In this document: in pieces, positions 11,733-21,100 of the stretch
How positions within the stretch are numbered: position 1 is the stretch's first letter
Layout of the letters: each line of letters opens with the position of its first letter
Assembly (NCBI GenBank): GCA_019916065.1
Contig: CM034239.1
Coordinates: forward strand, 36,604,419 to 36,668,418
Source of the DNA: Vitellaria paradoxa
Lineage: Eukaryota > Streptophyta > Magnoliopsida > Ericales > Sapotaceae
Length of the DNA: 64,000 nt
Direction: 5' to 3'
The notes under the pieces: model-generated
Databases searched by the model: none
Told to the model about the DNA's origin: nothing
Seen by the model: the letters and a program-made list of their open reading frames with translations, nothing else
Made by a program: the position numbers and the translations under genes

Positions 11733-12440
11733 TTGTTAAAAAAGTATCAAGTGGACAAATGCAAACTAGTGGCTACTCCCGTGGCTTTGAATGAAAAGTT
11801 GCAGCAAGATGATGGGTTTGAACAAGTGGATGCAAAGGCTTTTAGAAGTCTTGTTGGATCATTGATTTATCTCACAAATACAAGGCTAGATATCATGCAT
11901 TTGGTAAGCTTAATTTCCAGATTCATGAATAATCCAAGCAAAATTCATTATGCAGTTGCAAAAAGGGTGTTAAGATATCTCCAAGGAGCAAGAATGCACG
12001 GTCTCTTGTATGAGAAATAAGATGATAACAATCTAGTTGGATTTACTGATAATGATTAGGCTGATTCATTGGATGATAGAAAGTATACATCAGGCCATTT
12101 GTTTTGCCTTAGCTCAAAGGTGATTTCTTAGGGCTCAAAGAAGCAAAAAAAAGTGGCTTTATCCTTAGTTGAAGCCAACTATATTACAACAATAGATGCT
12201 GCTTGCAAAGTTGTTTGGCTAAGAAGAATGCTCACAGATTTGAAGCAACTTCAACAGCAGCCAACTACCATTCATTGTGACAATATGTTTGCAATTGCTA
12301 TGACAAAGAATCCGGTGTTTCATGCTCGAAGTAAACACATCAAGCTATGACATCATTTCATTAGAGAGTTGTTGAGCAAAGGTGAAATATACATGGAATT
12401 TATCACACAAGTGAACGACCAGAACACATTTTGACAAAGG
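11733..12440 (+). pseudogene. Copia reverse transcriptase end and RNase H remnant
   Basis: The frame 11733-12020 has the SLVGSLIYLTNTRLDI and KRVLRYLQGA blocks that link reverse transcriptase to RNase H in Copia Pol. The RNase H part follows across several stops: DWADSLDDRKYTSGH-like sequence (about 12055-12095), VEANYITTIDAACKVVWLRR and IHCDNMFAIAMTKNP (12153-12350), and a KHIKL-to-HHFIRE segment ending near 12400. Confidence 0.88.
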
Positions 12441-12490
12441 CAGTCACAATTGAGAAATTTGAGAAGTTCAAGAAGCAATTGAAAATTACA

Positions 12491-12506
12491 AATTAAGAGA
12501 GGGTAG
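12491..12506 (+). other. Polypurine tract of the Copia element
   Basis: The purine-rich AATTAAGAGAGGGTAG lies directly before the 3' LTR, where plus-strand synthesis is primed. Confidence 0.75.
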
Positions 12507-12942
12507 TGAAGATACTTTGTAACTTTCAAGAAGTTAAGCATGGGCTCAAGGAGACTTTTGACTTTCCAAAGTACTTGGAAATATAATGAAATAACTCTAT
12601 AGAATTTTCCAAAGAAAGTTTCAGCTATCTATAAATGAAGAAGTCTAGAAAAGCCTTAAAAATAAGAGAGAAAAAATTTTGCAAAAAAATATAGCGGCAA
12701 TAGTAGTCCAAAGCAGAGCACTCTACTCCAGTAGTAGTAAATTCTAGGGCTAAAGCTAACTATTTTTTTGTAATTGTAATGCAATGTAATATTGTAATAT
12801 TTCTTTTGTGAAGTTTTATATCTATAAAAGACCCTTTGATCTTTGATTTATTGCAAAACCAAGTAGTAGTTTCTCAAGTTCATTTTCTTTCATATATATC
12901 TTATTTGCTTCCAAACCACTAGTCTTTCTACTGCCTCCAACA
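12507..12942 (+). repeat. 3' LTR of the Copia element
   Basis: It starts TGAAGATACTTTG and ends CCAACA, matching the 5' LTR with about one difference in ten. Bases to the right (AGAAT) do not repeat the left flank. Confidence 0.9.
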
Positions 12943-14055
12943 AGAATACCATTCATATCATCATTAATAGCACAATTGGCTTCATTACCATTACCATGTT
13001 TAGTCATCAGATAAAACGAAGTGGGTCTACTTGAATTGTGTGTGGGGGGGGGGGGGGTCAAAACAAGGGCACGTTCAAATTCACGTTGCATGACATGACC
13101 AAAATGTAAAAGTATGCATAAAACAAGAAAGAAAGAAATAAAAAAAATAAAAAAAAACAATGACTTACCTGATTAAAAATCAAGAGGAGTTAGTGAAAAG
13201 AAATGAACTGAAGGTTTGACATGCAAATCTTCCTTCAAGGATTCATCTCCAAAACACAATTGCCTCTTCGACAATGGCGCTAAAAAGTGCTTGATTTGTT
13301 TTCTCATACCTGCAAGTTAAATGGGAAAACACTAACTCATGAGTGCACGAGGGTCAATAAAGTATAAAATACTCGGTGAGAATCTGGGATCAAACTTAGG
13401 GAGAAGATAGATTAGATATTGATCCTCGTAAAATTATTTCATGCAAAATTCTAGTTCACAAGAAAAGAATTGATTTTTAAAGTTGGATTGAGAATTGTTA
13501 ATTTAACTAATTTAAAGCAAGCTTATCATAGTTCAGTTCATGTTATAGTTTAGTATAATCCTAACTTTCTCAATTTCATAACTTAACCAATTAACAACTT
13601 GAAAAATTTTTCAATTACATTATAATGATAGAAAATAAATCCCTAGTTTTTGTTTTTCGCGTTCTATTTAGTAAGTCATGCCATCGGACTATGTATTCTG
13701 CATACAATACTAAAAAGTTAGATATACAAAAGTAGGATCATAATTATGAAACATAGAATTTCGAGTTTATAAAATTAAAGAGAAAAATTTTCTAATTAAT
13801 TATAAAAATATGAAACTAAAATACTTGATTGAGAGAGTTGGAATCAAAACTTAACTATAATCTTTCATGAACCAGAATAAGGAAAATAATCTCACTATTT
13901 ATAATGCAATAAAAACTCACCATAATAAAAAATAAAACATGGAATTGAAGATAACTTTTATTGAAATTGGAAATTGTACATAAATTATCTTCAAAAGGCT
14001 CAAGAATAATTTGAACTAAACTAAGACAATAACACCAGGATTGCTTTAATCATTA
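12943..14055 (-). mobile_element. Possible minus-strand Ty3/Gypsy LTR and leader relic
   Basis: On the minus strand, near 13290-13260, the sequence reads TTTTTAGCGCCATTGTCG followed by an AGAGGCAATTG block. This recalls the GGCGCCGTTGCCGGGG-type stretch found after the 5' LTR of many plant Gypsy elements. Upstream of it on that strand is a CTTGCAGGTATGAGAAA block and a CTCCCTAAGTTTGATCCCAG block (13400-13381), also seen in such leaders. No pol sequence follows, because the Copia LTR ends at 12942. A 14-base G run lies at 13044-13057. No host gene was seen. Confidence 0.35.
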
Positions 14056-14079
14056 CTGATTTCGAAATAGAAGTGGGAG

Positions 14080-15030
14080 AACATTACAATTGACTTTGTT
14101 ACCAATTCGCCTAAGTCTTCCAAGAAACATGACACCATTTGGGTGGTGGTGAATAAGTTGACAAAGTGAGCACACTTCTTGCCGATTTGTTTAACCGATT
14201 CCATGGAAAGTTTAGCAAGGTTATATATCCGAGAGATTGTTAGGTTACATGGAGTTCCAGTTTCGATTGTGTCAGATAAAGATTCCCATTTTGCATCTCA
14301 TTTCTGGCATAGTCTCTAGCAAGCCATGGGTACAGAGTTGATGTTCAATATCACCTATCATCCTCAGACATATTGTGAGCATGTGTTTTAGACTTTCATG
14401 GTGGCTAGGAGATGCATCTTCCATTAGCAGAGTTCACATACAATAACAGCTATTAATCCAAAATTGAGATGGCGCCTTATAAGGTATTGTATGGCAGGTC
14501 ATGCAGATCTCCTATTTGCTGGGTAGAGGTTAGAGAGGTAGCTTCATTGAGACCTGAGATGGACTAGACAACAAAGAAAATTAGAATTATCAGGTAAAGT
14601 CTTGAGATGGCAGGTAGTCTCACCAGAAGAGGCGTAGACTGTTGGAATTCGAGGTAAGAGACCATGTTTTCATAATGATCTCACCATGTAAGGGACAATT
14701 CCTGTTTAGCCATAATGGTAAGTTATCATCACGGTTCATTGGGCCATATAAAGTGTTGGCTTTAGTTAGCGAGATAGCATATCGCTTGGCTTTGCCATGG
14801 AGACTAGCTAGGCTGCATGTGGTGTTTCCTGTATCCATGTTAAGGAGGTACATTCCTGATCCATTGTATGTTTTAGATTAGGGGGAAGCTTGAGGTTGAT
14901 TCAGATTCAGCCTATGAGGTAAAGCCTGTGACAATTGTAGATTCTCGTGAACAGGGTCTTCGAAAAAAGACTATACCCTTGGCTTGGGTGTTGTGGAAGC
15001 ATCATAAGGTTAAAAGTATTAGCAGGATAT
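14080..15030 (+). pseudogene. Gypsy integrase and chromodomain-like remnant
   Basis: Fragments in several frames read in pol order. They are HDTIWVVVNKLTK (about 14128-14168), [19 protein letters not shown] (about 14246-14300), an NITYHPQT block, YGRSCRSPICWVEV (about 14489-14530), then the frame 14642-14881. That last frame contains FEVRDHVFIMISPCKG, GKLSSRFIGPYKVL, YRLALPWRLARLHVVFPVSM and LRRYIPDP, the typical integrase C-terminal domain of plant Gypsy elements. A KTIPLAWVLWKHHKVK segment near 14968-15015 corresponds to the chromodomain-like tail. Confidence 0.88.
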
Positions 15031-15088
15031 GAGGCATCATTACCATGAGTATTTTCTTAATTTTACTGTATTTTTTGTTGTTTAATTT

Positions 15089-15119
15089 TCGAGGACAAAA
15101 ATTTTTGTAAGGGGGAAGA
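15089..15119 (+). other. End of Gypsy pol and polypurine tract
   Basis: TTCGAGGACAAAAATTTTTG (15088-15107) corresponds to the Phe-Arg/Glu-Asp-Lys tail common at the end of plant Gypsy pol. It is followed by the purine tract AAGGGGGAAGA directly before the LTR. Confidence 0.7.
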
Positions 15120-18019
15120 TGTAAGAAAACGAAATTTTGGAAATATGTTTTAATAGTTATTTATAATTCAACTTTTTTTATTCCATTTAATTTAAATTAT
15201 TGTTTTATTCAATTATCTTAATGTGACATGTTTATTTAATCAACTTGCATGTATATATTTAATGCTAGTGCGTATTTATTTATATATTGTTCTGGTAGTA
15301 TTTTGATTAGGTAAGGAGGTGTGTTTTATTGGTCAAGAGGAAAGGCAAGTTTCTATTGGTCAGGAGTAGGGGTAGCTTTTGTGTGTTTTTATTGGTCAAG
15401 AGAAGAGCCAAGTTTCTATTGGTCAAGAGTAGGGGCAGCTTTTCTATTGGGTAAGATAGAGGTAGGTTCCTATTAGAAGGGAGAAAAAGTGCAAGTGTTG
15501 TGGCTGGTTGAAGAGGGAAGTGAACTTCTGTTGGTCGGGAAGGGTGGCAAATGCTATTAATGGTGTATGGGAGTTTGGAGGTGTATTGATGAGTGAGGCT
15601 TGCTTGGGAAGCCTCATATGAAACTCTATATAAACCCCTCTCATTAAGCCGCTAAGATTTTTTCCCCTAACACAAAAATCTAAGATATAAAGAGAAAGAG
15701 AAGGTTATATATATATATATATATATATATTCAAAGTCACTTGGAGTTTTGCTCGTTTGTGTGAAGAAAAAAAAGTTTTTTTCCTACGTCTCTTCTGGAG
15801 GTTTTTCGTAGAAAGTAAAAGAACCAACTTGAATTGGTGTATTTTGTGCATTACACATCGACTTTGTTTGATTATATGTATATGTGCATGCGTTGAACGC
15901 TTGATCCATGTATTAATTTTTGTTATATGAAATTCTGGAATATTCACACTAGAACTAGTATATTGTTTTTATATAAAAATTATACTTAGAGATTAAGTCA
16001 ATTTTTGATATTTTACATATTAACTAAACATGTAAAAGAGTATCAAATAAAAATTCCATTTTTTTGAGTTAAAATGAATTTATTAAAAATAGTCAAATTT
16101 GACTGTTTGGTTGGGATTTCTATACTAGAAGAAGCATGCTATTTTTGTATAAAATTCATACATAGAGGTTGGATTAATTTTTGATATTTTCACATATAAG
16201 AGTATATATCCAAAATAATATCTAGCAAAAATTTCATGTTTTTTGAACTAAAATGAATTTTATAAAAATTGTGAAAATGGATTGTTTGGTTTGAATTGCT
16301 GCCTTAGCACTAGTTCAATTTTTGGTATAGAAGATATATATAAAAGGTGATTCAATTTTTGAAAATTTTATGCAATCTATAGTAAAAGTTTTATAACTTT
16401 TAGAGCAAAAATTAATTTTATAAAAATAATGAAAATTGACTAGTTGGTTTGTGTTGCCGCACTGATACTAGTCTAATTTTTGGTGTAAAAGGTATATATA
16501 AAAGTCAACTTAATTTTTGAAATATTTTACATGTTAAACTAAACATATGACTTAATGAGTCTCCTATAAAAATTTCACAAGTTTCGGATTGAAAATGAAT
16601 TTTATGAAATTGTGAAAGTGGGTTGTCCTGTGTGGTCCTAAATAGAAACACCCATTTAGTTTTCTTAAAATATGTATTAATTGGCTACGTGAATAAATTA
16701 TAATTTTTGTTTTTATGAAATTAGAGTTAATTATAAGTACTTAAGGCTTTTAGCTTAACTTAAAATATTTTATTTTCTATTTTACATGAATTATCAATTT
16801 TATGTCTTAAATCATTCTTTGTCAAGACATACTTGATATTAAACTTTATTTATCAAGTTAGTTGTTGATATTCTTCAAAATGTTTGCATGAGATTTCATT
16901 TGATAGATTTTGTAATGGGAACAATATTTATAGAGGGGCAACATGAAACTTAGGCCCGAAATACATTTACATTTCATAAAACTTATAAAGTAAAAGAAAG
17001 AACACAAAAAACCTAATTTAGGGATTTATCTTGTTTATGTTGTTATGATTATAAGAGAATTTGATTTTGATATTTGGGATCGTTAAGGGAACTAGAAAAA
17101 GTAGGTTATAAAGTTTAAGGGTTGAAAGTTCCGAAATCTGCACAGGATAGTTTAGCTTGTAGGCTAGAGATCTACAAAGTGTATATACAGTTTGCATTAG
17201 TGTATATTTAGCTTATTAAGGCAAGAATTGATAGATTGAGACTATGTGACTAGGGCTATCGATAGACTAGGATTGAGGGACCACGGCTATCATGTGATAG
17301 ACTAGGACTGAAAAACTAGGGTTATGTGTGCACTTAGGACTTCGGGACTATTTGTACCCCATGACTGAGGTTTATGGATTTGATTTGATAGACTGAGACT
17401 ATGAAACCAGGCTATTGATAGACTAGGACTGTGGGACCAAGGTTATCTAGATTATTTAGGTTTAATTTTATAGTCACAAACTAACCTTGTAGAATACCTA
17501 ACCCATAGTATGGTATTATAATGTGTGTTGTGATTGAGACTATGGGTAATGGTAGCATGAAACTATAGATTCTTGGCTAAGTTGTTGACTAATTTAAAAT
17601 CGTATACTGATTTAGGACACGGTGATATTATTGCAAATATGATGAAATGTTTACTTAATGCTGATTATGTGTTGTTTGTCTTACATAATTTAAGAAATAT
17701 ATACTTACATGCTTATTTCTGAGTACATGTGGTCTAGTGCTCACCCCCTACAGTTGATCTTACAAGGGCAGATGCTCGTGATGGATCTGTGAGATAGACT
17801 AGTTGAATGTTTGTTAACTATTTTCATGTATTGTTTTACAAATTTAGTTTTGGGCCCGATTTGAGGTGCAATATTTTGTAGCCCCCTAAGTGGCATTTGT
17901 TAGACCTTTGGTGTATCTAATGGTCACTTCTGCTCTGATAGTGTTTGATGTATGTTTGTTTGCGGTGGTTTTGAGGTTTAGTCATCACGTCCTCGAGTTG
18001 TAAATTTTAGGGTGTGATG
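15120..18019 (+). repeat. 3' LTR of the Gypsy element, about 2.9 kb
   Basis: It begins TGTAAGAAAACG directly after the polypurine tract and is taken to end at about 18019 in GGGTGTGATG, where related elements end in GGGTGTGACA. The right border is therefore uncertain by some bases. It contains a promoter-like region with repeated ATTGGTCA motifs (15328-15448), a TATA box (about 15627), a TA dinucleotide run (15706-15730), four ~170-base imperfect repeats (about 15945-16640), and short repeats around GATAGACTAGGACTG (17220-17430). Confidence 0.65.
15625..15640 (+). promoter_or_regulatory. TATA box of the Gypsy LTR
   Basis: CTCTATATAAACCCC lies downstream of a run of ATTGG (inverse CCAAT) motifs and upstream of a pyrimidine-rich leader, the expected place for the U3/R border. 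Confidence 0.55.
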
Positions 18020-19460
18020 AATTGGATCTGAAATTAAACTCATTTTGACTTGGAATCTAACTAAATTGAATCAAAATTATCAAGATGGGTCGATTCAGTT
18101 TTTGGGTTAACCTAAATTCGATTGGGCCAATTTGCTTATTTTTCATTTTTGAACATCCAAATAAATAATGTATTATCTATTAATATAATATTGTAAATAT
18201 TATAAGAAAAAAAATTATATATTATATATAATTTTATGTTATATTTTTAGGTTAGTTTGAGTTAGATTATTTTTAGTTCGGATTTAGTTCGATTTGATTT
18301 GTTTGCTTACTTACCCAAAAACTGAACCTAAAATATAAGTTGTTAGATTTTTAATCTAGAATTGAACTAATTTTGGTATAGAGCTGAACCAACCCAAACC
18401 AAAGTGGTTGGATTGGTTCTTTTTGGGTTGTTTGATTTTTTTGTTCATTCTTACCTAAAAGGACAAAAATGAGACTAAAAGTGGTTGATTGTATATTCAT
18501 TGGATATCTTCATAATAGTATTGCATATTGTTTTCTTCTTTATAAATTAAAAAACTCTGATGTGTGTGAGAATATTATAATTGAATCTAGGAATGCCTCA
18601 TTTTTTTGATGATATATTTCCTTGTAAAATTATACATGAAGTAAGTTCCCTCAAAAGAACCTATGAAAATATAATGTGAAAGATCAAATAAATGAATAAG
18701 AACCTAGATGAAGTAAAAGGATAAAGACTTCGAAGGGTGTGTCAGAAGATAATGAGAGGTTTTTAAAGTATGAGTTTTGAAGTATTCATATGCAATCATA
18801 CTTGGAAGTTTTAAGTAATTGATTTTTGAAATGTTCTTATGAGTTTGTTGAACACGCAAAACCTACGAGTAGCTGTTTTGTTTTAATTTTTTAATCATCA
18901 CAATTTGGGAAATTCTAGGGGTTCTCATGGATTTATAAAACTCTGAATAGTAAAACTCTGCTAAAAATATTAAAATCCATGTATATACTCAACGTTTTGC
19001 TTTGATTTGTTTGGCCATTGCTATTCTGTAAAGTTCTGGGTTATTGGTTTAACTCGCATGCATATTAGAGATTAGTTCATTGCCTTAAATCATAATATAT
19101 ACATATATATGTATATATATATATGAAGCAATCATTTGAAATTAATGGAATTTGTCATATTTTGTGAAGTCTATTTTAGTTTCATAAAATTATCTCTGCA
19201 ATCGATTGAATTTAGAGAGTGATTGGAGTGACCAAAAAAAATAGAAAGAGTGTGATAGTTTAAGATAATTTGTAAGTTTGTAATTCGTACAGTAAAATAA
19301 AAAATAAATAATTTTTAAAAGTTTCTAGAGATTTTCATAATTTTTTAACATTTTTTAGTGCACAAAATGTATCCTTATTCAAATGAATACAAGACGTGTG
19401 TGAAACTTCTGAGCAGTTTTTGCAGGCTATTGTAGCATCAACTGCATGTCACATGATTAT
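18020..19460. other. AT-rich intergenic DNA, unassigned repeats
   Basis: No gene. Positions about 18060-18440 carry GGTTNG/TTCGATT-rich text (CGATTCAGTTTTTGGGTT, TTAGTTCGATTTGATTTG) of the kind found in small dispersed plant repeats, without recognisable ends. Confidence 0.4.
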
Positions 19461-19474
19461 TGTTTATTTGGCAC

Positions 19475-19627
19475 TAAAAATGAAAACAAAAATAAATATT
19501 TCAAAAATAACAAAATTTATGTGTAAATAAAATTAATCATTTTTACTATTTTACTCAACTACCATTTTATTTGCACATAAATTTGTTATTTTTAAATATT
19601 TTTAAAATTTTTAATTTTATTTTCAAA
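19475..19627. repeat. Fold-back (inverted) repeat of about 60-base arms
   Basis: The left arm (about 19475-19535, including AACAAAATTTATGTGTAAAT) is nearly the reverse complement of the right arm (about 19562-19627, including ATTTGCACATAAATTTGTTA), with a ~26-base loop. It has no coding content and is a likely fold-back MITE or hairpin. Confidence 0.6.
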
Positions 19628-19683
19628 TATTTTATTTTTATAAATAATGGGTTTGGTTGATTGATCTAGATCCAAATCTATTA

Positions 19684-20015
19684 GATGGCATTTGGTTTAC
19701 TTTTCAATTTTTAATTTTTATTTTATATTTCAAAAATTTCAAAATAAAGAAATAGAAAATGCTCTATTTTCATTATTGAGATTTTCTTTGTTTTAGATTA
19801 AAAACACTCAAAATGATTTTTTGTTGTTTTTTATTCTATGTGTAAACCTATTTTTAGTTTTCTAAAACAAATTTCAAAATACAAGTAACCAAATACGTCT
19901 TAAACTGTTTTCCTTATTTTTAAAGATACAAAATAAAAAAATGAATTCAAAACAGAAAATAAAAAACAAAAACAGAAAATAAAAAATTTAAAAACAAACC
20001 AAATAAATCCTTAAC
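19684..20015. repeat. Possible MITE with TTTGGTTT-type inverted ends
   Basis: GGCATTTGGTTTACTTTTC at 19686 and CAAACCAAATAAATCC near 20010 are approximately inverted relative to each other. The interior is A/T-rich with many AAAACAGAAAATAAAAA runs. The flanks share a TAGATC motif (CTAGATCCAAATCTATTAG and ATAGATCTAGATCTGTTAAG), but no exact target duplication is resolved. Confidence 0.35.
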
Positions 20016-20827
20016 TTTTAAACTAAATAGATCTAGATCTGTTAAGTCACAGATTAAATTGGATAGATATGAGTTAATATTATTAGATCTAGTCTAGATT
20101 GGATCCAGACCAAATCAAGTCACACAATGACACAATCAGCATGGCTTTGAATGCTTTCAAACGCTACAACTAGTTTTGCTGCGAAGATGTACCGCTTAAT
20201 TGGTACGTTGGTGAAGGTGTTTCCTCGAATTTGTAAGGTTCAAAAAATTTTGTCAAGTAGTTCTGTAATTTCTTCGTAACTGAATTGTGAAATGTGAAAA
20301 TTTTGAGTGGTCTTTGCATCGGATCAGATTTTTTTTTTTTTCACATTTGTTGAAATTCGTATCTCACTTCACATTCTCTTATTATTCAGATACATAAAAT
20401 TGCTTGGTTTGCAATTGTTTGGTGATTCGTACTTGGACAGAGAATTCTTTTCATAACCATATTACTCCTTTCATTATGCCTTTCGGAATTTTCACTTCAT
20501 TCTTGTTTTCTATATTTCCCTTTTTTTTTTGTCTCATTTGTCTAAATCCAAACGTGAGACAGTCCAAACAAATGAGTGAATGTGAATCTTATCTTATTTA
20601 TCCCTGGCTACATCTTTGGAAGAGGGAGACAAAAATCAATGAGACAATTCAAAAGATGTTAAATCAATGGATATGCAACAACCAAGAAACCCAAGTACTT
20701 GCAGTCAGTGGGCGCCAACGTTGGACTGATCATACAAAGTGCTTCGAGCCAAAGAGAGTAATTCCATGGGTTTCCCTTTAATTTCGCCGGCAATAGCTGG
20801 TTAATTAAGAGCATTTCACAGTGAAGT
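20016..20827. other. Intergenic DNA before the first P450 gene
   Basis: No supported gene. A 125-codon plus-strand frame (20404-20781) starts in T-rich DNA and encodes no recognisable domain. Confidence 0.4.
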
Positions 20828-21030
20828 ATGCTCATTAATTAGCCGGCTCCTTGCTAAGTGGGGGGGGGGGGGGGGGAAGAATGAAAGAAGAAAAAAAATG
20901 AAAGAAAAAGATAAAAGAATCACAACATTTTAAATACATTACAATATCTGAATGAATCAAAAAAATATAAAAAAATAAAATGCATCAATATATTAACATA
21001 TTAATTTTTAAATTTAAATAATATATAAAT
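20828..21030 (+). promoter_or_regulatory. Promoter region of the first P450 gene
   Basis: It holds the TGCTCATTAATTAGCCGGCTC motif at 20829-20849, shared in shorter form with the second P450 promoter and with the orphan promoter at 27077. A run of 17 G follows at 20860-20876, then a TATA-like ATATATAAAT at 21021-21030, about 70 bases before the ATG. That the shared motif is regulatory is inferred from its conservation alone. Confidence 0.5.
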
Positions 21031-21100
21031 CTCTATCCGTTTCCTTTATCCTTGACAAAAAGCTAAACTACCGTCGTCAAGTATTTTCCAACTTCCACAC

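Larger units (their letters stand above)
7918..12942 (+). mobile_element. Decayed full-length Ty1/Copia LTR retrotransposon
   Basis: The order is LTR, primer-binding site, gag, zinc knuckle, protease, integrase, reverse transcriptase, RNase H, polypurine tract, LTR. Integrase before reverse transcriptase defines Ty1/Copia. The LTRs (439 and 436 bases) start TGAAGATACTTTG and end in CTAACA or CCAACA. By hand they differ at roughly one site in ten, so the insertion is old. The reading frame is broken many times and the element cannot be autonomous. No 5-base target duplication is visible (ACTGC against AGAAT), which points to mutation of the flank, rearrangement, or recombination between elements. 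Confidence 0.92.
14056..18019 (+). mobile_element. Decayed 3' half of a Ty3/Gypsy element (Tekay/Del-like)
   Basis: The left part holds the end of pol: integrase core, C-terminal integrase and a chromodomain-like tail. A polypurine tract and a very long LTR follow. The 5' LTR, gag, protease, reverse transcriptase and RNase H are absent, so the element is truncated. In-frame stops and frameshifts show that it is dead. Assignment to chromovirus-type Tekay/Del elements rests on the C-terminal sequence and on the LTR texture. Confidence 0.8.

Noticed and set aside
20404..20781. 125-codon plus-strand open frame upstream of P450 gene 1
   Set aside because: It starts in T-rich DNA, has a hydrophobic low-complexity N terminus and no recognisable domain, and no splice or promoter context. 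Its length is not unusual for chance.
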